A program made the position numbers and the translations under genes. The notes under the pieces are model-generated. The model was not told the DNA's origin, did not search any database, and worked only from the letters and a program-made list of their open reading frames with translations. DNA of 64,000 nucleotides from an uncultured Aquimarina sp. Its GTDB lineage: Bacteria > Bacteroidota > Bacteroidia > Flavobacteriales > Flavobacteriaceae. The stretch covers positions 1 through 64,000 of the forward strand of contig CANMTP010000003.1 of NCBI GenBank assembly GCA_947500845.1. Direction: 5' to 3'. The first letter of the stretch is position 1. Each line of letters starts with the position of its first letter. This document shows positions 54,393 to 63,948 of this stretch, piece by piece.

Positions 54393-56684
54393 TTATTTTT
54401 TCAACATCTTAATCGTTTCAAGATAAGATCCCGAGGTAAGTTTAATCATATATAATCCAGAAGAAAGTTTATTGGTAAGCGAAGAAATATCCAATGTACT
54501 TTTTCCTTTGTCCATATATTCTCTAGGCATTTGGGCGATCATTCTTCCTTGCAGATTATATGCTCCTATGTAGACAGTACCATATTCAGGTTGCTGCCAT
54601 GTTAAGACTGCCTTATCATTTACTTCATTAGGATGTAATGTCAACTTTTGAGCATTCACTTCAGTAAAAAATCTTCCAAAATTCATAGTAACGTCAAAAT
54701 TTCCAGGAATAGACCAGTTACCCGCATCGTCTCTAACCATACTTTTCACTTTTCCGGTAGTAGTTCTGAGATCTTTATTATTGTCAGAATTTCCCGCAGT
54801 TACTTTTACGCTGTTTCCTGCTCTGAATTTATACACTTTGAAATCATCAAATTCGACAGCCGTTTTATTGGTTCGCAGTGAAATAGCAACTCCCGAAGAA
54901 ATTTGACTACTATCTGTCCAGCCTAACAAATACTCATTGTTTTTCCAGATTTGTATTACTCCATAAGCTGGACTATATGTGACTCTATATTTTGCCCAAT
55001 TATTATCTAAAGACACATCTCCAATAGCTCTGAAGTATAATATATTGTTTACAGTCTCGTAAATACGTACTTTGTTATCTTCACCACTAAACCAGATCAA
55101 ATAAGAATTTCCTCGCTGACTGAGTGTGCCATCAGATGACATAATATGAATACCAAATTTACGTGGTCCTGAAGTTGAGGTTACCTTAGCGGCAAATTCG
55201 TACAAATATGGCAATCCAGAATCCTGGATCAAATAAGAGCTCCATAAAGTATTATCAGAAGTGGTATTGGTTTGTTTTAATCTCCCATCGGTTACACTCC
55301 AACTTCCTGCTCCTTTATCATAAACACCGAAGTCTTGTCCAAAATTTTCATTAAAGAATCCATTTCGCCTATTCGCCAAAAAACTAGAACTATATTTTTC
55401 TAAAACCTGATAATATCGTCTTGCCACTCCAACATTGTCATTATCAGAAAAAGTAACGGTAAAATCTCCAGTTTGCACGTTTCCGCCGCTAATAGAAGTT
55501 GTAGGAGGTGTTGTGTCTGAAGAAGGAGGTGTACTCCCTCCAGAACAACCATTAGAAAGCAACAGATCTACTCCGCTACGTATTCCACCGAGAGTTGCAT
55601 ATCCTCCATTACCCGGACAAACAGAACATCCCGCGTCACGGTGTCCTGAAATATGTGTTAATGCCCTATTCACAGAATAGTGAAAGGACGATCCTAACGG
55701 ATTGATATTTTCTTTATCTGCTTTCCATGCCAATAGACTTTTTACTGAATTTTGTGTTGCCGTAGTAGGTGTTATCGAAGAATAATCTCCTAACATACAA
55801 ACGCCCATAGTATTGCGATTTCTTCCACAAAAATGAGCACCAATGGCATTATCCCCTCCGGCTCTTCCTTCATAAATTACTCCGTTAGGATCTACCAGAA
55901 AGTTATATCCTATGTCTGACCATCCGTTTCCATTAATATGAAAATTTTGTACAGAACGCACTCTTGCCGCCCAATCACTACTGGTATTGGACCCAAACTC
56001 ATGATGCACAATAAGATGGGAAACTGTAGAAGTAGCCGCAGCACCTCTAGGGATTGCACCCCATTGGCTTCTACTTACTACAGCGGGTTTAGAACACGCC
56101 GCTTTGGTGGCATTGGTGGCATTCTTTTCGATTTGTTTTTGAATTTTCTTTGGAGTTTCACCAGGGCTGTAATGATACAATTTGGCGTTAGAAATGATAA
56201 CATCTCGCATTCCGCTATTTAATGAAACTTTGTATTGAATGTACCTTACATGCATATCCAGAAATTCCATTTTTGAAACCACACGTTTGTCTGTTTGTTC
56301 CAGATGTCCGTCAAGAACAGTAGGCTTCCAATTGGACCACGATTTACCATTTTTTGAAGTACGGTACATCAGGATCATCTGGGTATAATCTAGATTTTTT
56401 CCTTCCCAAACCGAATAGGCCGAGATAAAAGGCTTTGCCTTTTTCAGCTTAATTTTGGAAGGTTTAAGAACGAACTCTGACGTTTCTTGCGTTTTTTCTA
56501 GTATTGTAAGTCCGTTTGATTGTTGCGTAAACGCTTTACTGGCCAATAAAGCATCTTTATTCGATAAATTAATTTCGAAAACTTCAGAGCTTTCTCCTTT
56601 GAATACATGTCGCTTCTCTTGTGCAAAAGTATTGAGCACAAGAAGTAGGCAACATATTACCTGGGGTAATACATTGTTTTTCAT
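54393..56684 (-). CDS. Secreted N-acetylmuramoyl-L-alanine amidase (PGRP/Amidase_2) with T9SS tail
   Basis: ATG 56684 gives a signal peptide (MKNNVLPQVICCLLLVLNTFA); the reading from 56741 would bury it. The product has 763 residues. The amidase/PGRP domain at about 200-370 shows SRSQWGA, LIVHHEFG, YNFLVDPNGVIYEGRAGG and HISGHRDAGCSVCPGN, with the His residues and the terminal Cys expected for the zinc site. It is followed by a laminin-G/concanavalin-like beta domain and a T9SS type A sorting domain ending ETIKMLKK. It should cleave the bond between MurNAc and L-Ala in peptidoglycan outside the cell, probably of other bacteria. Confidence 0.9.
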   Translation of the reverse strand: MKNNVLPQVICCLLLVLNTFAQEKRHVFKGESSEVFEINLSNKDALLASKAFTQQSNGLTILEKTQETSEFVLKPSKIKLKKAKPFISAYSVWEGKNLDYTQMILMYRTSKNGKSWSNWKPTVLDGHLEQTDKRVVSKMEFLDMHVRYIQYKVSLNSGMRDVIISNAKLYHYSPGETPKKIQKQIEKNATNATKAACSKPAVVSRSQWGAIPRGAAATSTVSHLIVHHEFGSNTSSDWAARVRSVQNFHINGNGWSDIGYNFLVDPNGVIYEGRAGGDNAIGAHFCGRNRNTMGVCMLGDYSSITPTTATQNSVKSLLAWKADKENINPLGSSFHYSVNRALTHISGHRDAGCSVCPGNGGYATLGGIRSGVDLLLSNGCSGGSTPPSSDTTPPTTSISGGNVQTGDFTVTFSDNDNVGVARRYYQVLEKYSSSFLANRRNGFFNENFGQDFGVYDKGAGSWSVTDGRLKQTNTTSDNTLWSSYLIQDSGLPYLYEFAAKVTSTSGPRKFGIHIMSSDGTLSQRGNSYLIWFSGEDNKVRIYETVNNILYFRAIGDVSLDNNWAKYRVTYSPAYGVIQIWKNNEYLLGWTDSSQISSGVAISLRTNKTAVEFDDFKVYKFRAGNSVKVTAGNSDNNKDLRTTTGKVKSMVRDDAGNWSIPGNFDVTMNFGRFFTEVNAQKLTLHPNEVNDKAVLTWQQPEYGTVYIGAYNLQGRMIAQMPREYMDKGKSTLDISSLTNKLSSGLYMIKLTSGSYLETIKMLKK

Positions 56685-56928
56685 AGTTGATGAGTTTGTG
56701 TTAATCGAACTAAAATTGAAAAAAAGTTTGGTGTTATCCAAAATTCAGAACACAAAAAAATTCATAATTTTCAAAAAACCAATTAATTAGCTGTAAACAC
56801 AGTAACTGACAACATCGTTAAAAATATGTTACATAAATAAAAAAAGAAGTTAATGCTCAATTTATTGATCATCTTTTAGAGTTAAAATATCAAAGATTTC
56901 TTCTCAGCCTTCGATTCAAATTCAATCT

Positions 56929-58542
56929 TTAAGAAAAATAAATATAAATCCCTATCACAATAACACAAATAGAACCTCCAACAATTTTTACTGCCCTCCA
57001 AGGAGTAATATCCACCTCTTCGGTATATCGCTGAGTGTAGGCCACCTCGCGCGGATATAGCTTCCCTATAATCAACATCACAGCAATATTAAATACAAAA
57101 AGAATTGCCATTACATGCAAGAAATGAGGAAATTGATCTTTCATAATAGTCCCATCGAGCACTACATAAATTAGGTACAATACTGCACCAGAAATAATCG
57201 CGATTTTTGCCGCTATGGCAGGAACATTCTTTGTGAGATACCCTACAACAATAATTGTTAGAATTGGAATGCTATAACAACCATTTACCTGTTGTAGATA
57301 TCCAAATAACCCATCAGGAGCATTAGCGATGAAAGGAGCAATGAACATTGCCAAAAGTGCCAGCACTATTCCAAATAGTTTACCTGCTTTAACCACCTGC
57401 CGCTCTGAAGCCTCTTTATTAAAATATTCTTTATAAATGTCGATCCCGAATAGGGTGACCGAACTATTTAAAGCACTATTAAACGAACTAAGTATAGCCC
57501 CAAAAAGTACCGCAGCAAAAAATCCAACCAATGATAATGGTAATACTTTACTTACTAAGGTAGGATACGCTTCATCAGGATTGGTGAGTGTATCTCCAAA
57601 CATATGAAATGCAATTACCCCGGGAAGAACTACGATAAGCGGACCTAAAATTTTAATAAAAGAAGCCAATAGTAATCCCTTTTGACCTTCTTTTAAGTTT
57701 TTCGCACCCAAAGCTCGTTGAATAATAGCTTGATTGGTTCCCCAATAAAACAATTGTACTAACATCATACCGGTAAAAATAGTTGCAAATGGAACAGTAG
57801 CTTCATTGGAACCTACAGCATTAAATTTCTCTGGATTGTCCTTAAATAAAGTAGCTAACCCATTACCAATACTACCATCACCTATTTCTAGTAATCCAAA
57901 AACAGGAATCATAATTCCTCCAATCAATAATCCAACAGCATTAATGGTGTCAGATACAGCTACCGCTTTCAATCCTCCAAAAATTGCATAAATCGATCCG
58001 GTAATACCTATTCCAAAAACACAGATCCAAATAGACATCTCTTTGGATACTCCCAGTAATTCTGGCACATTAAACATAGTACTTATTGCCAGTGATCCCG
58101 AATACAAAACAATGGGTAAAAATACAACCACATATCCCGTTAAAAACAAGCCAGAAGTTATTGCCTTCGTCGTTGTATCATATCGACGTTCTAAAAACTG
58201 AGGTACGGTGGTTATACCTCCCTTTAAATATCTGGGTAATAAAAACACGGCAGTAATAACCATAGCAATTGCCGCCAGAGTTTCCCAGGCCATAACCAAA
58301 ATACCTTCGGTAAATGCTTGACCGTTGAGCCCTACGATTTGCTCTGTAGAAAGATTAGTGAGTAATAAAGAACCTGCAATTACCACTCCTGTGAGGCTTC
58401 TTCCTCCTAAAAAGTAACCATCAGAAGTATTCTCATCTGTTTTTCGAGTCGCAAAATACGCGATGATACCCACCAACAAAGTAAATCCCAAAAAAGAAAG
58501 TATACCAATATAGTCTAATAGAAACTTAAACAGAGTACCCAT
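56929..58542 (-). CDS. Sodium/solute symporter (SSS/SLC5 family)
   Basis: A 537-residue inner-membrane protein with about 14 transmembrane helices. Family features include DGYFLGGRSLTGVVIAGSL in helix 1, TNLSTEQIVGLNGQAF at the sodium site, and GLKAVAVSDTINAVGLLIGG. The pattern is closest to the sugar-type (YidK/SglT-like) members, but the substrate is not determined. It is monocistronic. Confidence 0.88.
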   Translation of the reverse strand: MGTLFKFLLDYIGILSFLGFTLLVGIIAYFATRKTDENTSDGYFLGGRSLTGVVIAGSLLLTNLSTEQIVGLNGQAFTEGILVMAWETLAAIAMVITAVFLLPRYLKGGITTVPQFLERRYDTTTKAITSGLFLTGYVVVFLPIVLYSGSLAISTMFNVPELLGVSKEMSIWICVFGIGITGSIYAIFGGLKAVAVSDTINAVGLLIGGIMIPVFGLLEIGDGSIGNGLATLFKDNPEKFNAVGSNEATVPFATIFTGMMLVQLFYWGTNQAIIQRALGAKNLKEGQKGLLLASFIKILGPLIVVLPGVIAFHMFGDTLTNPDEAYPTLVSKVLPLSLVGFFAAVLFGAILSSFNSALNSSVTLFGIDIYKEYFNKEASERQVVKAGKLFGIVLALLAMFIAPFIANAPDGLFGYLQQVNGCYSIPILTIIVVGYLTKNVPAIAAKIAIISGAVLYLIYVVLDGTIMKDQFPHFLHVMAILFVFNIAVMLIIGKLYPREVAYTQRYTEEVDITPWRAVKIVGGSICVIVIGIYIYFS

Positions 58543-58820
58543 AATTTGTGTTTTTAAAGCACTAAATATATATGATTTATTTTAACTGAAATTATAAACA
58601 TAAACGTTCCCAGTATTTTACATTCATTAAACCTTGTTTTAAAATGCTGAAAATGTATTAAAAACCAACGTTTCCTATACATTTCTTAACTTTTTTGACA
58701 TATACTCCAAAATCCTAACGCATCCTTAAAAATTGTTAAGATTTTTAAAAAATCGCAATAATCAAACTCCTTCGCGTTAACAAGACGTATATAATTTATG
58801 ATCACACAAACTCAGCGAAA

Positions 58821-58901
58821 ATGAAAATTAATGAATTAATCCTACCAAAAAAAGATGAATTATTAACTCATAATTCAAAAGAACTTAGCCAACACTTTTA
58901 G
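58821..58901 (+). CDS. Possible small ORF or leader peptide of unknown function
   Basis: ATG 58821 to TAG 58899-58901 encodes 26 residues (MKINELILPKKDELLTH, then NSKELSQHF), hydrophilic and helix-forming. Its support is weak: it has an AT-rich, promoter-like region upstream and a strong terminator about 100 bp downstream with no other gene between. It may be a small protein, a leader peptide, or the 5' part of a non-coding RNA. Confidence 0.3.
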   Translation: MKINELILPKKDELLTHNSKELSQHF

Positions 58902-59002
58902 TTTACAATTATGATATCCTAAAACTGAATTGTTTTAGTAATACATGACACCACGTATAAATGCGAATCCCTGAACTTAACTAATTACCTATGCATTTGT
59001 TG

Positions 59003-59034
59003 GACCTCAGAAAGATTTATCTGAGGTCTTTTTT
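59003..59034 (+). terminator. Strong Rho-independent terminator
   Basis: GACCTCAGA (59003-59011) pairs perfectly with TCTGAGGTC (59020-59028) around an 8-base loop, followed by six T residues. It lies 67 bp before the next ATG and has no annotated large gene before it on the plus strand, implying a short upstream transcript. Confidence 0.8.
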
Positions 59035-59100
59035 GTTTCTATGTACTTACATTCCGTAATAAATATCCTATTTTTGAGTCTTTACAAAAAATAGTACTAC

Positions 59101-59640
59101 ATGAATCTGTCTCGACTTCTTCTTCTAGGAATTATTATTCTGTGCTTTGCCTGTAAAGACGAAAAAGAAACAAATTTTAATACTCCTCAGCTCCCAGCAA
59201 AGCTTGATAGTCTTTCTACCGAAAAAATCAAGTTAGAGCTTTTAAAACTTTCTTCACAGGCTGAAAAAGATCTTCAAAGTTTTGAGGATTTTGAAAATCT
59301 CCGAAGCTTTATTACAACCTTACAGAATTCTAATCCTTATTACATAAATAAACATGTAGATAGTTTGGAGTTATTGGTTCAGACTTTTGAAGAAAATCTA
59401 TCAGAGGATTTAAATGTAAATACCATCAATTCACGACTTACCGTGATTGCCACAGAATTGGGATTATTGAAATTATTATATGAAAGTAAAAACCCGGATG
59501 CAAAAAAAATTCTTGAAGCCAATGCCAGGATAATAAAGGCTTACAATAGCTTGATTATACAACTAAACGAGTTATCATTGGCAATTCCTGAAAATATAGA
59601 AAAGGAGTTATTAAGAGACGAAGAAAAAAAAGAGCAATAA
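59101..59640 (+). CDS. Lipoprotein of unknown function, helical
   Basis: A 179-residue product with a lipoprotein signal: lipobox ILCFAC puts the lipidated Cys at about residue 18. The mature part is acidic and almost entirely helical with heptad-like leucines (KLDSLSTEKIKLELLKLSS, LQTFEENLSEDLNVNTI), suggesting a helical bundle or coiled coil. No family was recognised. The next gene starts 14 bp after its stop on the same strand. Confidence 0.65.
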   Translation: MNLSRLLLLGIIILCFACKDEKETNFNTPQLPAKLDSLSTEKIKLELLKLSSQAEKDLQSFEDFENLRSFITTLQNSNPYYINKHVDSLELLVQTFEENLSEDLNVNTINSRLTVIATELGLLKLLYESKNPDAKKILEANARIIKAYNSLIIQLNELSLAIPENIEKELLRDEEKKEQ

Positions 59641-59654
59641 TTGAATCAAATACT

Positions 59655-60149
59655 ATGCAAAAATTTATCTTATCTATTCTAATAGTAATCTCTACTTTAT
59701 CTTTTGCCCAAGAAAAATCTGAAATTGATTTAGTCATTAAAAACTGGCATAAAGCTGCAGCCGATGCTAATTTTAGAGAATATTTTCATTTTATGACCAA
59801 GGATGCCGTCTTTATTGGAACCGATCCTACCGAAAATTGGGCTTATCCTGATTTTAAAACCTTTGCCAAGCCCTATTTTGATAATGGAAAAGCATGGAGC
59901 TTTTTTGGTTTAGAAAGAAACATTTTTGTTGCTGAAGACGCAGACATCGCATGGTTCGATGAACTATTGGACACACAAATGGGAATTTGTAGAGGTAGCG
60001 GTGTTTTACAAAAAACAAATGAAGGTTGGAAGATAAAGCATTATGTTCTTTCTATTGCTATTCCTAATGAAAATGTAAAAGAAATCACAGCAATTAAAGA
60101 GAAATTTGATGATGATTTGATGAAGAAACTTAGAGCAGTTAAAAATTAA
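59655..60149 (+). CDS. Secreted SnoaL/NTF2-like protein
   Basis: A 164-residue protein with a signal peptide ending TLSFAQ. The mature part is a cone-shaped NTF2-like fold: a helix with VIKNWHKAAADANFREYFHFM, then DAVFIGTDPTENW, and strands ending GSGVLQKTNEGWKIKHYVLS. Members may be enzymes or binding proteins; this SnoaL_3 subgroup has no known reaction. It is probably cotranscribed with the lipoprotein gene 14 bp upstream. Its stop overlaps the convergent HAD gene by 4 bp. Confidence 0.8.
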   Translation: MQKFILSILIVISTLSFAQEKSEIDLVIKNWHKAAADANFREYFHFMTKDAVFIGTDPTENWAYPDFKTFAKPYFDNGKAWSFFGLERNIFVAEDADIAWFDELLDTQMGICRGSGVLQKTNEGWKIKHYVLSIAIPNENVKEITAIKEKFDDDLMKKLRAVKN

Positions 60150-60799
60150 AGGAATCTTTCTTTAAATTCTTCTAAATCTGAAAAGCAGTTTTCCGCTCCG
60201 TTTGCCTCCAATTTTGTTCGATTTTTTTCTCCTATTCCGACAAAATCAAGGTCTAAATTTTGAGCTGTTTTTAAATCCCATAAACCGTCACCAACAGATA
60301 TAATCTGGTCAAAATTGCTTTTGTCGTAAAAAGCCCTAGCTCTTTCAATTGCATCCACGACAAAACCCTCTCTTGCTTCGTGAGTTTTTGAAGTTGCTAA
60401 AATACGTTCATCATACCAAATATTGCATTGCTTTAGTTTTTGTATGGCGGGCTTTGGAAGAGCACCCGTTGCAAAACAAAAAGAAATATTGTGATCTCTT
60501 AAAAATTGTATTAAGGATTTAGCTCCTTTAATCTCTTTTACAGGACCTAATAGATTCATTTGATTTACCAAATCAGTTTCAAAGTCATCTAATAATGTTG
60601 TTGATGGTGTTCTTGAAAAATTGCGTTCATAATTATAACGCAGCGCATAGCTATCTGTATGATGTTTATAGTTATTATAATCGGTATCAATATCTGAGAT
60701 ACCAAGAGCCATCAAGGCTTTTGTAACCGAAATTAAATACATAGGGACGCTGTCTGTAAGCGTGCCATCTATATCGAATATGAACAGTTTATTTTCCAG
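60146..60799 (-). CDS. HAD-superfamily hydrolase, non-ATG or damaged start
   Basis: The first ATG (60742) begins only after the catalytic motif. In the same frame upstream, KLFIFDIDGTLTDSVP is HAD motif I with the nucleophile Asp and acid/base Asp. The open frame runs back to a stop at 60809-60811 with no ATG, GTG or TTG; CTG at 60797-60799 or 60785-60787 are the only plausible starts, shortly after the TonB gene stop at 60813. Motif II lies in FCFATGALPKP and motif IV in ISVGDGLWDLKTA. I annotate from the CTG at 60799 (217 residues); translation may be coupled to the upstream gene. Predicted phosphatase, substrate unknown. Confidence 0.7.
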   Translation of the reverse strand: MENKLFIFDIDGTLTDSVPMYLISVTKALMALGISDIDTDYNNYKHHTDSYALRYNYERNFSRTPSTTLLDDFETDLVNQMNLLGPVKEIKGAKSLIQFLRDHNISFCFATGALPKPAIQKLKQCNIWYDERILATSKTHEAREGFVVDAIERARAFYDKSNFDQIISVGDGLWDLKTAQNLDLDFVGIGEKNRTKLEANGAENCFSDLEEFKERFL

Positions 60800-60812
60800 A
60801 AGATGTAATTAT

Positions 60813-63224
60813 TTATAAAGAATATTTTAACGATACAATAAAATTTCTTCCCGCAGCCGCAACTCCAGAAGAATAAGGTCTGTAGCGTTGATCGGTTATA
60901 TTTTCTAAAGAAATTATACTTTTTAGATTATCTGTAATTTTATATTGTGTTCTTAAATTAAGCGTGTACCAAGATGGAGAATACGGATTTCCATTTTTAT
61001 CTTTGGCATATAAGAAATCATTGTTTTGCTGGGATGGGGCCAAATCCTCAAAATCGAACTGACCGTTATAAACAGTAAATGCATCTACTATCCATTTTTG
61101 TGAAGTAAATGTCAAGCGTGTATTCCCAAACTGCGGAGACACATGCCTTGTTGGGGTGGTTACGCCATTATCTAGCTCTTCTTCTCCCCCCACAAAAGTA
61201 TATTGGGAAGCAAGTTTAAAATGTTTTGCAAATTCATATTCAACACCTGCTTCAAAACCGTAGATTCGAGCTCTGGCCGCATTTTGGATGGCTTGTACAT
61301 TACTTAATTCACCCCCAAACACAATTTGAGTCTCTCCGTTTAAGTTAAAGTCTCTTCGCACTAATGCGTTATCCAAATATGTATAATATGTAGCTAGATC
61401 TAAAGTGAAATTTTTACTAAGAGTTGCGGTTAACCCCAATTCTCCATTGTAGGCGTATTCTGGTTTAAGATCAGGATTTGGTACTACTACAGATCCTGGT
61501 TCTGAATCAAAAATCTTACCTACGTCATCAATATTTGGCGCTCTAAAAGCTGAGGAGAAGTTTAATTTCCATTGAAGCTTATTATTAGGTAACCAGCTTA
61601 AGCCTGCGGTACCAGTAAGAGCACCTGTATCAATATTTGCTTCGTCGAAAGGGAATTCGAAAAAATCATTATTAAAATCTGAATACAGAATAATTCTATT
61701 GTATCGCAGCCCGCCCTGAAACCTTAATTTATCACTAAAATTATTTTTTACACTTGCATAAGCCGCTATAGATTGCCAGGTAGATCCATCTGGATATCTA
61801 GAAGGGGCCGCAACAATCTCTCTTGTATTGATATCACGTTCTGACCCATCAGAAAACACATTATTCAAGATATATTCAAGGCCATAATAGAACGATGTTT
61901 TTTTATTGAATTCTTTTTCGAAATCTACATTGAAAGAATATACATCTACCTGCTCTTGAGTTCTTGATAAAATATCACCTCCAAAATCTCTATCATTTCT
62001 ACTTTCTTCAAAAAACTGATACGCTGCAGTAACTTTTATCTTGTCGTAAAGATTACTTCTTGATTTATGAAATACATGAAAGTTTCCCATTCCCCATCTT
62101 TGTGGTCCATAAAACCATTCTGCGGATCTTAAATTCCCATCTCGGCGTCTAATCAAACGATCATATCTTGGGTAATCTGAAGTCTCTGAATATATAAGTC
62201 CCACACTGAAATCCCATTTTTCGTTGGGTGTAAAATGTATCTTTTGTAATAGATTTATTTGATTATATCCTGTAAAAACCTGCTCTTTGGGATCTGAATT
62301 TTGAACTATTATATCTTCACCGTTAACTGTCGCCACGTATTCAGTGCGCAAATAATCATCAGGACCGTGACTCCCCATTTTCAAATCATCAAAATCAGTA
62401 TAACTTACACTAGTTAAAAACGCCCATTTTTCTAAGCCTATATTAAAATCTATGTGACCTGTCATCTCGTTGCTTGCACTGGCATATCTCACCAAAGCAC
62501 TACCGCTTACATGATTTTCATCTCTAATCGCAAATTTAGGTTGTACCGTATAAAAATTCATGACTCCCCCTATCGCATCGCTACCATACACAACAGACCC
62601 CGGACCTAAGATTACTTCTGTTCTATCCACCGTAAAAGGATCTATAGATATAACGTTTTGTACATTTCCTCCTCTAAAAATTGCAGTATTCATGCGAACA
62701 CCATCGACAGTGAGCAATAACCTATTGGTAGAAAAACCTCTTATGATGGGACTACCCCCTCCTAATTGACTCTTTTGAATAAATACCTGACCGCTACTTT
62801 GCAATAAATCTGCAGATGTTTGTGGTGTGGCAATGGCAATGTCTTCAGAAGATAGACTTACTATTTTCTGAGGGATATCTTTTTTATCCTGTTCCCATTT
62901 GGATACCGAAATCACAACTTCAGACAGTTGATTTTGATCCTCTTCGAGGTGCATTATATAACGTGATTCGATCAATTCTGACTTTAAAATAGAAATAGGC
63001 GTATGAAGACTGTGAGTAAAATACAGTATTTCATTATTTGAAAACTCAGCAATATCAGCTTTACCATCAAAGTCGGTAATCACTCTTTTCGACTTTTCCT
63101 TGTTCTCAATTATTACATCTGGAATAGGTGTATCTGACAGTTTTTCAATAACAGTTACTACCTCTTGCGCATTTGCCAGTGGAATAGAAAATAGTATGAG
63201 TAAAACTGAAATAAATGAACGCAT
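60813..63224 (-). CDS. TonB-dependent outer-membrane receptor (heme/transferrin-receptor type)
   Basis: An 803-residue receptor. Signal peptide (to about residue 19, ANAQ), a degenerate carboxypeptidase-regulatory-like domain (20-100), a plug domain (about 110-230) with IIRGFSTNRLLLTVDGVRMN and GPGSVVYGSDAIGGVMNFYT, and a barrel ending in FIVSLKYSL. The plug sequence resembles the hemoglobin/transferrin/lactoferrin receptor group, suggesting import of iron or heme, but other cargo is possible. The stop lies 13 bp before the proposed HAD start. Confidence 0.9.
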   Translation of the reverse strand: MRSFISVLLILFSIPLANAQEVVTVIEKLSDTPIPDVIIENKEKSKRVITDFDGKADIAEFSNNEILYFTHSLHTPISILKSELIESRYIMHLEEDQNQLSEVVISVSKWEQDKKDIPQKIVSLSSEDIAIATPQTSADLLQSSGQVFIQKSQLGGGSPIIRGFSTNRLLLTVDGVRMNTAIFRGGNVQNVISIDPFTVDRTEVILGPGSVVYGSDAIGGVMNFYTVQPKFAIRDENHVSGSALVRYASASNEMTGHIDFNIGLEKWAFLTSVSYTDFDDLKMGSHGPDDYLRTEYVATVNGEDIIVQNSDPKEQVFTGYNQINLLQKIHFTPNEKWDFSVGLIYSETSDYPRYDRLIRRRDGNLRSAEWFYGPQRWGMGNFHVFHKSRSNLYDKIKVTAAYQFFEESRNDRDFGGDILSRTQEQVDVYSFNVDFEKEFNKKTSFYYGLEYILNNVFSDGSERDINTREIVAAPSRYPDGSTWQSIAAYASVKNNFSDKLRFQGGLRYNRIILYSDFNNDFFEFPFDEANIDTGALTGTAGLSWLPNNKLQWKLNFSSAFRAPNIDDVGKIFDSEPGSVVVPNPDLKPEYAYNGELGLTATLSKNFTLDLATYYTYLDNALVRRDFNLNGETQIVFGGELSNVQAIQNAARARIYGFEAGVEYEFAKHFKLASQYTFVGGEEELDNGVTTPTRHVSPQFGNTRLTFTSQKWIVDAFTVYNGQFDFEDLAPSQQNNDFLYAKDKNGNPYSPSWYTLNLRTQYKITDNLKSIISLENITDQRYRPYSSGVAAAGRNFIVSLKYSL

Positions 63225-63228
63225 TATT

Positions 63229-63948
63229 TTACTTAAAAATTTCGCTTAGTACCGAAAGTGATTTTGGTTTCTTAAAACCGTGCAAATGTAGTTCAAAATA
63301 TACTAACAGCATAGCTAGAAGCTCACTTCGTGTACCCTTGGATAATCCAATATTCATACTTTCCTCAAATGTTGTGCCTAAAAATTCTTTGAATTTTGAT
63401 ATATGCATACCGCTAACACAATGGATGTTGGTTCCAGATGCCTGAAAAACACCTTCTTGCAAGTTAAAGTACTCATGTTCTGTCACAGATGTGTCTGGAA
63501 AAAAACCTAAATATTGGGTAAGCTTAATAAGAAATGTAATATGAAAATTTGCAATAGTATCGTTAGCATCTAACCATAGTAGGGCGGTCTCCAGGTATTC
63601 GAACAAATCCGCATTCTCCTCTTCTTCTTGTATTGAGCTTTTAAGAATATCTGAAATAAAGAAAACTAAAGAACTTTTTATAAAATCTGTATGCAGGGTA
63701 TTGTAATGTGTTACTACCTTAGCGTCTTTAATTCTTTCTAACGTTCCTTTATTTTTATGAACAGCTTCAATCTCTAAAATCATGAGCGGTTGAAAAAAAG
63801 AAGAACGTATTTTTCCTTTTTTTGATTTTAGCACCCCTCTTTGCAAATATGATCGAAGTCCACTGTTCTTGGTAAAAAGAGTAACAATTAAGTCTGCTTC
63901 ACCATAACGCAAAGAGTGTATTACAATAGCTTTAGAATTGATAATCAT
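63229..63948 (-). CDS. recO: DNA repair protein RecO
   Basis: A 239-residue RecO. The N-terminal OB fold is marked by SKAIVIHSLRYGEADLIVTLFT and GVLKSKKGKIRSSFFQPLMILE, followed by the helical domain with ADLFEYLETALLWLD. RecO anneals single strands and loads RecA with RecR. The C-terminal zinc-finger cysteines of some RecO proteins are not seen, as is common in Bacteroidota. It starts 4 bp upstream of the TonB receptor gene, so the two may be cotranscribed. Confidence 0.92.
   Translation of the reverse strand: MIINSKAIVIHSLRYGEADLIVTLFTKNSGLRSYLQRGVLKSKKGKIRSSFFQPLMILEIEAVHKNKGTLERIKDAKVVTHYNTLHTDFIKSSLVFFISDILKSSIQEEEENADLFEYLETALLWLDANDTIANFHITFLIKLTQYLGFFPDTSVTEHEYFNLQEGVFQASGTNIHCVSGMHISKFKEFLGTTFEESMNIGLSKGTRSELLAMLLVYFELHLHGFKKPKSLSVLSEIFK

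Larger units (their letters stand above)
58543..59100. other. Intergenic region with possible short transcript
   Basis: This 558-bp gap holds a possible 26-codon ORF (58821-58901) and a strong plus-strand terminator (59003-59034), so a short RNA is probably made here. Nothing else is recognisable. Confidence 0.5.
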
